From positions 62,001 through 126,000 of the forward strand of contig CANKXO010000003.1 in assembly GCA_947487765.1 (NCBI GenBank): a DNA stretch of 64,000 nucleotides, given 5' to 3'. The notes under the pieces are model-generated. The model saw nothing but the letters and a program-made list of their open reading frames with translations, was not told the DNA's origin and did no database searches. Each line of letters opens with the position of its first letter. Position 1 is the stretch's first letter. The position numbers were made by a program, and so were the translations under genes. This document shows, in pieces, positions 56,579 through 64,000 of the stretch. The stretch is from an uncultured Pseudomonadales bacterium (GTDB lineage: Bacteria > Pseudomonadota > Gammaproteobacteria > Pseudomonadales > Cellvibrionaceae).

Positions 56579-56959
56579 TTAAGCAACCTGCATAGGAATA
56601 GCATTCGTGGTTCGCTCAACTTTATTATTCTCATCAAGGTAGACAAGCGAAGGCTTAAAGTTAGCAGCTTCCTCTTCATTAAACTGCCCATAAGACGCAA
56701 TAATGACACGGTCACCAACCTGAACTTTACGTGCCGCAGCACCATTCATCGATATCGTGTTTGAACCCGCTTCAGCAAGTATCACATAAGTCGTAAAGCG
56801 CTCGCCATTATTGACATTGAGCACATCGATTTGTTCAAACTCACGTAAACCCGCCAGCTTCACTAAATCTGCATCAATCGCACAAGAACCGTCATACCAT
56901 AACTCGGCTTGAGTCACCGCAGCCATGTGCAATTTACCTTTTAACATACTCAATAACAT
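56579..56959 (-). CDS. panD: Aspartate 1-decarboxylase
   Basis: 126-residue proenzyme making beta-alanine from aspartate for pantothenate. The self-cleavage site is Gly24-Ser25 in YDGSCAID, which generates the pyruvoyl group on Ser25; the conserved [29 protein letters not shown] and [10 protein letters not shown]-terminus match E. coli PanD. It follows panC after 27 bases on the same strand, so they form a panC-panD operon. panB is not next to them. Confidence 0.97.
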   Translation of the reverse strand: MLLSMLKGKLHMAAVTQAELWYDGSCAIDADLVKLAGLREFEQIDVLNVNNGERFTTYVILAEAGSNTISMNGAAARKVQVGDRVIIASYGQFNEEEAANFKPSLVYLDENNKVERTTNAIPMQVA

Positions 56960-56986
56960 TGTTACTCTCTCTCGTGCTTACTTAAA

Positions 56987-57835
56987 TTAAATGGTGAGGG
57001 ATACATTATCAATTAGTCTAGCTGCCTGTGTGTACATGGCACCCAATACCGTTAATTCAACATCATCTACACCAGCGCTGGTCAGTGTATCACTGCAACA
57101 TACCTGCAAATAGTCTACACGGAAACCAACGGCTTCGATCTGGGATTTTCCTTCAATTTCCAACTGCAGATAATCTCTGCACCCTTGCTGAATGGCCTCT
57201 TGCATCCAACACAATGTTTTACGTAGCTGATTCGCTTTGGGCCGCTCATCTTTCGTAATATAGTTATTGCGTGAACTCATTGCCAAACCATCGTCTTCTC
57301 TAACAATCTCGCCCGGCACAATAGCTACTGGAATACATAAGTCTTCAACCATACGGCGAATCACAGCAATTTGCTGAAAATCCTTTAAGCCAAATACTGC
57401 TTCGTCAGGCTGCACTATATTAAATAGCTTGGTAACAACCGTAGTAACACCTTCAAAATGCCCTGGCCGAGTTGCGCCACACAATAAATCAGTCATCCCG
57501 GGCACAATAACTCGCGTCTGCTCCGCCATCCCGTTAGGGTATATCTCTCGCTCGTCGGGAAAGAGTAAATAATCGCAACCCACTTCTATTAATTTCTGAC
57601 TATCTGCTTCAAATGTTCGTGGGTATTTGTCCCAATCTTCGTTCAAACCAAACTGAAGAGGGTTGACGAAAATACTGGCCACGACCACATCACACCGGCT
57701 TTTTGCCAACTCGACCAGTGCTATATGGCCTTGGTGTAAATTTCCCATCGTAGGCACAAAACCTATAGTCTTGCCCTTTTGGCGCTCAGAGGCCAATGCT
57801 TCGCGCAGAGGCTGTATGTGACGAAATAGCTGCAT
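56987..57835 (-). CDS. panC: Pantothenate synthetase
   Basis: 282 residues that join pantoate and beta-alanine with ATP. Key motifs are [16 protein letters not shown] (HxGH), [35 protein letters not shown] and the KMSKS-like [16 protein letters not shown] at 57835. First gene of panC-panD. The panB gene usually found upstream is absent; the next 312 bases upstream carry no gene. Confidence 0.97.
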   Translation of the reverse strand: MQLFRHIQPLREALASERQKGKTIGFVPTMGNLHQGHIALVELAKSRCDVVVASIFVNPLQFGLNEDWDKYPRTFEADSQKLIEVGCDYLLFPDEREIYPNGMAEQTRVIVPGMTDLLCGATRPGHFEGVTTVVTKLFNIVQPDEAVFGLKDFQQIAVIRRMVEDLCIPVAIVPGEIVREDDGLAMSSRNNYITKDERPKANQLRKTLCWMQEAIQQGCRDYLQLEIEGKSQIEAVGFRVDYLQVCCSDTLTSAGVDDVELTVLGAMYTQAARLIDNVSLTI

Positions 57836-58147
57836 TTTTGCTCAACCAAGGTAAGGGGCGGCGATAATACACCGCAATATGCTGATACTCAAGTGATCCT
57901 GTAGGCACCCATTGTGTAGCCAATATAGGCAAAACAATCACACTGAGAGCTCCACCTTTACCTTAGTTGCCTGTCGATCATTCGAGAATTGATTCACAAA
58001 ATAAAAATAATGGCACGAAATACATTCTCAAACACCTTGTTTTTTAGTGGCTACTTAATCACCATTAAAACTGACTATAATGCCATTCTAATACATGGAT
58101 GATAGGGAATTTATTAAAATAAAATTGACTTTCAGGAGACAAAGTAT
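57836..58147. other. Divergent intergenic region between panC and hcp
   Basis: About 310 bases. A TATAAT at 58076-58081 on the plus strand lies about 70 bases before the hcp start, without a good -35 element; TTCAGGAG precedes the hcp start by about 10 bases. The panC promoter must also be here. No gene seen. Confidence 0.4.
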
Positions 58148-58627
58148 ATGTCTATTTTTATGCATATTGAAGGCATTCAAGGTGAAACTTCAGACCTTAA
58201 TCATAAAGGCTGGATTGACATAGAGAACCTAGAATGGGGCTCAAAGAGACAGATCACCTCAAACACTTCTACTCAAGGAGACCGGGAAAGCTCAAACGCT
58301 ACTATAACTGATTTAACTCTTATCAAATTAATGGACAAAACAACTCCTTACCTTTTTATAGAGACCTGTTGCGGTCGAGGAAAAACTATAAAGATTGTCC
58401 TAACTAAAACAGGGGCTGGAAATGGTGCTGATGTATTTATGGAGTACACCCTCAATAATGCTCTGTTTTCTCAGATGAATACCACCCATAACGGTTTAAG
58501 GCCAATAGAAGAATTAAAAATCAGCTTTACCTCTATGGTTGTTAAATACATTACCTATGACGAAGATGGCAACTCTAAAACGCCAGAAGTTGTTGGCTTT
58601 AACACAGCTACAAATACAAAAGTTTAA
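58148..58627 (+). CDS. Hcp-family type VI secretion tube protein
   Basis: 159 residues with the Hcp layout: MSIFMHIEGIQGETSDLNHKG at the N-terminus, then WIDIENLEWGSKRQI, and the strand set around KLMDKTTPYLFIETCCGRGK and MEYTLNNALFSQM. Hcp forms the hexameric inner tube and is exported with effectors. It is an orphan copy: no TssB, TssC, ClpV, VgrG or other type VI gene is in the window. The two downstream genes follow in the same direction with close spacing, an arrangement typical of Hcp-effector islets. Good AGGAG site before the ATG. Confidence 0.88.
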   Translation: MSIFMHIEGIQGETSDLNHKGWIDIENLEWGSKRQITSNTSTQGDRESSNATITDLTLIKLMDKTTPYLFIETCCGRGKTIKIVLTKTGAGNGADVFMEYTLNNALFSQMNTTHNGLRPIEELKISFTSMVVKYITYDEDGNSKTPEVVGFNTATNTKV

Positions 58628-58644
58628 ATAAAGGAGAATACGTA

Positions 58645-59121
58645 ATGCAAATCATGATGCATTTATGGGGTGGCGGGCTTTCTATACCAAAAACAAAGAT
58701 AGGTGTTAGCACTTTGATGGGGGCGGTTTTATCTATTCGTGCTGGTGAGGGCCACACACCAACAGTATACGCAATGGGTGATTTATTTGCCATAGGCACG
58801 AAAAGCGGTACATTAGTGGCAGGATCAGTCAAAACCAAATGGATTAATATTGACTCTGCTACGAACGAATGGCTTAGTAACTGCGAATATTTTGAAGGAA
58901 AGAATGTAGAAATAGCTGCTCATGGCACATTAACTGGAAATGGCTTTATAGACATAACTCTAGCAACAATCTCTGACGATGGGATTAAAACTAATTTACT
59001 AAAAAGATTCAACATTAAAGCTAGTGGCGGGCAAATAGCTGGAACGAAGGTAACAGGTAGACTATCTTTGGCTAGCTCAAGCTGCAATCTAGAATTAGCT
59101 TCTTTGAGAGGCCTAGGATAA
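58645..59121 (+). CDS. Unknown protein in the hcp islet, possibly a diverged Hcp-fold protein
   Basis: 158 residues, not recognised with confidence. AAAGGAG (58631-58637) precedes its ATG, 18 bases after hcp. It starts MQIMMHLWGGG, which recalls the M-x-I-x-M-H start of the Hcp. Residues around WINIDSATNEWLSNCEYF and GKNVEIAAHGTLTGNGFIDI can be laid on the Hcp segment from its IKLMDKTTPYLF to the GNG motif. Either a diverged tube protein or an effector or adaptor is possible. No catalytic motif was seen. Overlaps the next gene by one base. Confidence 0.55.
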   Translation: MQIMMHLWGGGLSIPKTKIGVSTLMGAVLSIRAGEGHTPTVYAMGDLFAIGTKSGTLVAGSVKTKWINIDSATNEWLSNCEYFEGKNVEIAAHGTLTGNGFIDITLATISDDGIKTNLLKRFNIKASGGQIAGTKVTGRLSLASSSCNLELASLRGLG

Positions 59122-59462
59122 TGCTAAAGCGTTTTCTAAACCGATTATTATTCTTTTTTACATTATGCACAACTGCAACTGTTGTAGCTATATTACTAAA
59201 CAAAGATGACTTTAGAGAAACGTATTCACAATTAGGGATCACATACATACCTGATAAGTATTGGCTTATAAATTTTATTTTTGGATGGCCGGTAATTGTA
59301 ACACTTCTTGCACTTGCTGCTTGGTTAACGGTCCAACAATTTCGCATCGATTCGGTTATAAGAAAAGTAAAGCTTAACTCTATATTTTTAATGAGCACCT
59401 TACTCATTATTATTATGTGGTTTTCTATTGTTTACATCCCTATGTCACATTTAAGCAATTAA
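59121..59462 (+). CDS. Small three-helix membrane protein in the hcp islet, possible immunity protein
   Basis: 113 residues with three membrane helices (about 9-26, 50-67 and 88-106) and no known domain. Its ATG overlaps the stop of the upstream gene (TAATG), so translation is coupled. In type VI islets a small membrane protein behind an effector gene is often the immunity protein; here that is inference from position only. Other options are a membrane anchor or holin-like protein. Confidence 0.6.
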   Translation: MLKRFLNRLLFFFTLCTTATVVAILLNKDDFRETYSQLGITYIPDKYWLINFIFGWPVIVTLLALAAWLTVQQFRIDSVIRKVKLNSIFLMSTLLIIIMWFSIVYIPMSHLSN

Positions 59463-59937
59463 TCAATCTTTAAAACTGGGGTAAAAACTGCCCTGGCTTT
59501 CTACTCTCTTAGTATCTATAAATGATTCCTTACACTTATTTCTCTTTCTGCTATTTCAGGTGCGTTTGGCCACCCACTTCAATACCAAGCTAATAAAGAA
59601 CACCATTCGTAACAATTAAATCTGTCATACTGAGCATCTCTACCATCAATCATCTCCTTTCACTAAAGCATAAATACTGGCAATCTTCCCCAATCAAAAC
59701 TATTTATTTAATTAGTAATGAGCTGCAAATACCTCCTCTAAACTTGATCGACCTTACACAAAAATAACGAAAAAGCTCACAAGAAAAAGCTTACAAAATT
59801 AATTAAACGCCATTAAAAGTAACTTTACTACTAAACAATGAATAAATTGCTCCAAAAATGGACCTGATTTTTGTTTGTCATCAGTCCATCTTTGAAGCTT
59901 CTTCATAGATTATCAGCATTACAGATGCTGACAGTCA
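59463..59937. other. Intergenic region between the hcp islet and the FG-GAP gene
   Basis: About 475 AT-rich bases on the convergent side of both units. The only structure noticed is TCAGCAT/ATGCTGA (59913-59919 and 59925-59931), a weak terminator candidate for the FG-GAP gene. No open frame of interest. Confidence 0.4.
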
Positions 59938-61494
59938 TTAACGCCTTGCACAGGTAACAGCATTTGTTTCAGGGGCATAAGTCAAAGAACCTTGGACATC
60001 CACGATACAAGCCGTATATGTTAAAGCTCTTCTGCGTGTTCCACGTGTTTGAGTAGAGCGGAGCACCACTGAACCATCAAACCCTGTGACACCACTCACA
60101 ACTTCACTAAGCCGACCACTTAGCGCTATGGTAACAGTAGCACCTTCAATTGGTGCCCCTTGGCTATCTTCAACGATTACTGTTACTTCAGCACCTTCGC
60201 GAATTCTGCCGTTACGACGTTGCACAGTAAATGTTTCTGTCTGTATAACTTGAATGCCAGCAGTTATTACTGGGTCTTGAGGAGGGTCAGTTGGCTCTGG
60301 ATCCACCGGTGTTGAGTCGCCACTCAGATCAAAAATGTAGACGGCACCCGCTTTGTCTCCTCTTGTTCTATCACCTTCTGCTCCGACAAGCACTGTGTTA
60401 CCGTCTATGGCAATAGACGCGCCGAATTGCGATTCTGGTGCTGGATTACTCGACTGCAGTTCAGCAATTAAGTTACCTGTAGTAACATCGAATATGTGAG
60501 CACTACCATTTCCACCAACAGCTAGACGTGAATCATTCAGAGCAACTCGGAAACCAAACAATGATGTATTAGGAAGGGTAATTTTATTAAGCTGGGCGCC
60601 CGTTGAAGCATCAATTAAATACACTGCACCGGCATCGATGCCCGCTTCATCATTATAGGGTGAACCTACCGCAATGATATTTTCTTCAACCGCAACACTC
60701 CAACCAAAGAAATCTTGTGCAGCACCATCATTTGGTAAAAATTTAAAAATTTCTTCCGAAGAGCTTGTGTCGAACGCATAAATCGCACCCGAGTCAGAAC
60801 CATTGTCATCATCAAAAGGAGAGGAACCCACGGCTACACTATTGGTAGTAGCAACAGAGTGGCCGAAGTTATCAGCAAAACCTGTATCACTTGCAAATAC
60901 CTTCTGCTCATTTCCGTTGTTAAAAATATACATGGCACCGCCACCGCTATTCGATCCTGCACCTGGCTGCCCAGTGTCACTACGCGCACCAATCACCGCT
61001 ATAGAACCGTCATCCGATAAATTAACCGAAAAACCAAACATACCGAAATCAGTTGAAGCACCTGAAGGTGCAGAAGGCGTTAGTGTATCTATTTGTTGGT
61101 TATTACGAAATATTGAAGCAGCCCCTGCTCGAAGTCCATCTAGAGATGAGTTTGGGGCACTGATGATTGCACTACCACCTCTTAACGCAATAGACTCCCC
61201 AAAGTTATCTCGTGGAGCACCATTATTAAAGAGTAGCTTCTCGGTAAAAGCCCCTGTTTGCGCATTAAAAAGATAAGCTGAACCAGAACCATCACCACGG
61301 TCATCATCAAAAGAAGCGCCGACCAATACTGTAGAGTCTTCAACAGCGACTGAACGACCAAATCGATCAAAAGGAGCCCCATCGGGAGCTGTAATTTTAA
61401 ATGTTTCTAATAGGGCATCTTGAGCATTTACGTTTGCACACAATCCTCCAAGTACAACAAGTGAGCTAGCAATTTTAAAATATGATTTTCGCAT
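59938..61494 (-). CDS. Secreted FG-GAP repeat protein with C-terminal Ig-like domain
   Basis: About 518 residues from the ATG at 61494 (the frame is open to 61509). A signal peptide ends at ANVNAQ near residue 25. Six to seven FG-GAP-like beta-propeller blades follow, each with (D/N)xFGxSVA and VGAxxDD-type calcium loops (FDDDRGDGSGSAYLF, FDDDNGSDSGAIYAFD). A Pro-rich linker (about 390-410) leads to a carboxypeptidase-regulatory or Ig-like domain (EGAEVTVIVEDSQGAPIEG, then ATVTIALSG). Integrin-like adhesins have this form. Probably cell-surface or extracellular; role unknown. Confidence 0.82.
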   Translation of the reverse strand: MRKSYFKIASSLVVLGGLCANVNAQDALLETFKITAPDGAPFDRFGRSVAVEDSTVLVGASFDDDRGDGSGSAYLFNAQTGAFTEKLLFNNGAPRDNFGESIALRGGSAIISAPNSSLDGLRAGAASIFRNNQQIDTLTPSAPSGASTDFGMFGFSVNLSDDGSIAVIGARSDTGQPGAGSNSGGGAMYIFNNGNEQKVFASDTGFADNFGHSVATTNSVAVGSSPFDDDNGSDSGAIYAFDTSSSEEIFKFLPNDGAAQDFFGWSVAVEENIIAVGSPYNDEAGIDAGAVYLIDASTGAQLNKITLPNTSLFGFRVALNDSRLAVGGNGSAHIFDVTTGNLIAELQSSNPAPESQFGASIAIDGNTVLVGAEGDRTRGDKAGAVYIFDLSGDSTPVDPEPTDPPQDPVITAGIQVIQTETFTVQRRNGRIREGAEVTVIVEDSQGAPIEGATVTIALSGRLSEVVSGVTGFDGSVVLRSTQTRGTRRRALTYTACIVDVQGSLTYAPETNAVTCARR

Positions 61495-61509
61495 AAATAT
61501 TATATCCAA

Positions 61510-62296
61510 TAGTCTTCCATAAATAGAATAAAGTGTAAGGGTTAAGCTCTTGAGCGATACGAAAAAAGTTCACTAAAAGCAGTATCACTATCTCCCTAAA
61601 CAGTAATTAAAGTCCTCACAAAACAATAACAGAATTGCGAGATTTAAATCACAAGATAGATTGAATGAAATTTTTGCGATGCAGTTCGCATTTAAAGTTG
61701 AATATAAAAATAACCTTCTATCCAAACTAGCAGTACTCTGGACACACACTCTACTATTGTTAGCTCATCTACGGCATCTAACGTTAGAAGCCTTCTACAA
61801 GCAAACGGATTATTACGATAATCAGATCGAAAAAAACATTAATTTCTTTTACCGGTACACCCTGCTACCGCACCGCTCAACACTGTCAGCGAAAGCTATA
61901 ACCGGCGGTTCAGCTACTGACTTAAGCTACACCAAGTCACAATATTCATTTATCAGCATTTCACTACCCTAACAAAAATTAACCAATACACCTCCAATCA
62001 GCCCTCCAAGATGACAAATCAATATGGTTCGCGACATACCCTTATAATTAATAGCGAATTTATGTCCTATTCTGTTCAAAGCCCAAGGCTTCTTGTATTA
62101 ATTTAAGGAGCCCTAAAAATTCATGACTTACATACTGTCCATATAACCTATATAAGACCACATGAAGAGGATTAACTACGCTTTATAACAAACGCTCAAA
62201 GACCAAATAGGAAAAGTATATTTAGCGTCCAACACGAATTTATGAGAAAATAGCCGCCTCATTATCCCGCCTAGAACCTGACGTAAAAGAATTCTT
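61510..62296. other. Long intergenic region upstream of ygiQ
   Basis: About 790 bases. A 103-codon frame (61661-61972) is not convincing: unusual amino-acid composition, no homology recognised and no ribosome-binding site. Promoters of the FG-GAP gene and ygiQ must lie here. No repeat or RNA gene recognised. Confidence 0.45.
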
Positions 62297-64000
62297 ATGC
62301 CTAAAGATGGCTTAGCCAAAGCTCCCGATTTATTCCGTTATCCCAAGTACTGGGCCGAATGTTTTGGCCCCGCGCCTTATCTGCCCATGAGCCGTCAAGA
62401 AATGGATGAATTAGGCTGGGATAGCTGTGACATTATCATCGTGACAGGAGATGCTTATGTTGACCACCCCAGCTTTGGCATGGCAGTCATGGGGCGCTTT
62501 CTGGAGTCTCAAGGCTTTCGCGTTGGCATCATCGCCCAGCCAGATTGGAAAAGCGCCGAAGCATTTAAAGCGTTAGGGGAACCCAATTTATTCTTTGGGG
62601 TAACCGCTGGCAATATGGACTCGATGATCAATAAGTACACCGCTGATTTAAAAGTCCGCAATGATGATGCTTATACCGCTAATGCTGAAGCAGATAGACG
62701 CCCAGATAGAGCTGTCACAGTCTATAGCCAACGCTGCAAAGAAGCTTATACCCATGTACCTGTTGTCATCGGTGGCATTGAAGCGAGCCTACGTCGTATT
62801 GCTCAATATGATTATTGGAGCGATGAAGTCCGCCGTTCAGTATTAATCGATTCAACAGCCGATATCTTATTGTATGGGAACGCGGAGCGCGCTATTGCAG
62901 AAGTTGCTCATCAGCTTTCTCATGGACGAAAAGTTAATGAATTAACCAATATTCGTGGCACAACCATTGTCTTTAAAACATTGCCCAACGGATGGACAGA
63001 AATTGATTCAACACGTATTGATTGGCCCGGGAATATTGACAAAACCTCTGAGCTTTACAAAAGCCCTTATGAGTACGATCAGTCTCCTAGCAATTGTGAC
63101 GTTAAATCGACAAGCGAAAAGTTAGGCGCAGAAAAAAAAGACGTTAACGAATTCGAACCGATTAAAATTATTCCGATGCCATTACAAAGAAAGACGGAAT
63201 TGGATGAAGAAAAAACCTATGTCCGCCTGCCTTCTTTCGAAAAAGTCAGGAATGATTCTGCACTTTATGCACATGCATCACGCGTACTACACCAAGAAGC
63301 CAATCCTCATAACGCCAGACCTCTTGTTCAAAAGCATGGCAATCGTGAAATTTGGGTTAACCCACCCCCAATCCCCCTAAAAACAGAGGAGATGGATGGT
63401 GTATTTGATTTACCTTATCAGCGTCGCCCGCACCCCAGTTATGGTGATGCGAATATTCCTGCGTATGAAATGATCCAAACATCGGTCAACATCATGCGTG
63501 GCTGTTTTGGTGGCTGTACATTTTGTTCGATTACAGAGCACGAAGGTAGAATTATTCAAAGCCGTTCAGAAGAATCCATACTAAACGAAATTGAAAAAAT
63601 TCGTGACCAAGTCCCTGGATTTAAAGGCACTATTTCTGACCTCGGCGGCCCAACTGCCAACATGTACTTTTTAAATTGTAAAGACGATAGAATCCAAGCC
63701 AATTGTCGACGACTGTCTTGCGTGTACCCGACAATCTGCAAAAACTTAAATACCGATCACAGCCGCACAACTAACCTATATCGCCGAGCAAGAAAAATCC
63801 CTGGCGTTAAACGTATCGCCATTGCTTCAGGTTTACGTTACGACTTAGCAATACAAGATCCGGAATATGTCAAAGAATTAGTATCACATCATGTCGGTGG
63901 TTATCTAAAAATAGCACCCGAACACACGGAAAAAAGTACATTATCAATGATGATGAAACCTGGTATGGGCAGCTATGATACATTTAAAGAAATGTTTGAA
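62297..64000 (+). CDS. ygiQ: YgiQ-family radical SAM protein, truncated by window edge
   Basis: Open from the ATG at 62297 to the window end (568 residues visible of about 740). It matches E. coli YgiQ through its whole length: [73 protein letters not shown] and the radical-SAM block [20 protein letters not shown] with its three cysteines. The family's reaction is not known. The 3' end, with the usual YgiQ C-terminal domain, lies beyond the window. Confidence 0.95.
   Translation, partial: MPKDGLAKAPDLFRYPKYWAECFGPAPYLPMSRQEMDELGWDSCDIIIVTGDAYVDHPSFGMAVMGRFLESQGFRVGIIAQPDWKSAEAFKALGEPNLFFGVTAGNMDSMINKYTADLKVRNDDAYTANAEADRRPDRAVTVYSQRCKEAYTHVPVVIGGIEASLRRIAQYDYWSDEVRRSVLIDSTADILLYGNAERAIAEVAHQLSHGRKVNELTNIRGTTIVFKTLPNGWTEIDSTRIDWPGNIDKTSELYKSPYEYDQSPSNCDVKSTSEKLGAEKKDVNEFEPIKIIPMPLQRKTELDEEKTYVRLPSFEKVRNDSALYAHASRVLHQEANPHNARPLVQKHGNREIWVNPPPIPLKTEEMDGVFDLPYQRRPHPSYGDANIPAYEMIQTSVNIMRGCFGGCTFCSITEHEGRIIQSRSEESILNEIEKIRDQVPGFKGTISDLGGPTANMYFLNCKDDRIQANCRRLSCVYPTICKNLNTDHSRTTNLYRRARKIPGVKRIAIASGLRYDLAIQDPEYVKELVSHHVGGYLKIAPEHTEKSTLSMMMKPGMGSYDTFKEMFE

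Noticed and set aside
58148-59462. Full type VI secretion cluster
   Set aside because: Only hcp is recognisable; no TssB/C, ClpV, VgrG or membrane complex genes.
61661-61972. 103-codon frame upstream of ygiQ
   Set aside because: Odd composition, no recognisable domain or ribosome-binding site; probably chance in AT-rich intergenic DNA.
1-64000. CRISPR arrays, tRNA or rRNA genes, insertion sequences, prophage and attachment sites
   Set aside because: Looked for regularly spaced repeats, cloverleaf-like and rRNA sequence, transposase, integrase and terminal inverted repeats; none recognised by eye.

Overview
This 64 kb chromosomal segment looks like a marine, moderately low-GC gammaproteobacterium. 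The evidence is the block miaB-ybeZ-ybeY-corC-lnt followed by leuS-lptE-holA, plus typical gammaproteobacterial families (HtpX, PykA, Mak fructokinase, YbfF, YfcH, DUF1820, DUF3094, SmrA, YgiQ). A Cellvibrionales or Oceanospirillales relative is my best guess, but the sequence alone does not fix the order. I saw no rRNA, tRNA, insertion sequence, prophage, integrase or CRISPR array.

Layout. 0-6.5 kb: a truncated M15 peptidase gene, a TfoX C-domain protein, htpX, a Rieske protein, a CHASE-GGDEF-EAL protein, an OmpA-type lipoprotein and an HDOD protein. 6.5-17.5 kb: mostly single metabolic and transport genes (pykA, a class Ic aminotransferase, LysE and EamA exporters with an AraC regulator, an outer-membrane barrel, yjdM, yfcH, mak, ybfF, DUF1820, a FetB-like permease). 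17.5-18.4 kb: decayed gene remnants. 18.4-31.1 kb: RNA modification, ribosome maturation and envelope genes (miaB to lnt, then leuS-lptE-holA), with three minus-strand genes in between. 31.1-40.1 kb: accessory genes, including an unusual membrane-anchored beta-helix protein, an ODP-type metallo-beta-lactamase-fold protein, a GPH transporter, a V4R-like-GGDEF-EAL protein and a long acyl-CoA dehydrogenase.

40.3-50.8 kb is a surface-glycan or secondary-metabolite locus. Two glycosyltransferases, a Wzx-type flippase and a DegT/StrS aminotransferase surround a five-gene minus-strand operon: AGAT-type amidinotransferase, hexapeptide acyltransferase, BtrK/LysA-like PLP decarboxylase, AMP-forming ligase and acyl carrier protein. 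I infer that the operon builds a carrier-bound, decarboxylated and possibly guanidinylated acyl group that decorates a glycan. This is the strongest candidate for an undescribed system here.

50.8-64 kb: a lipoprotein sugar-dehydrogenase-like diheme protein, smrA, acs, a periplasmic SRPBCC protein, panC-panD, an orphan Hcp (type VI secretion) islet with two unknown downstream genes, a secreted FG-GAP protein and the start of ygiQ. The Hcp islet is the second accessory unit worth following: an Hcp, a possible diverged Hcp-fold protein and a small three-helix membrane protein, with no other type VI genes in the window.
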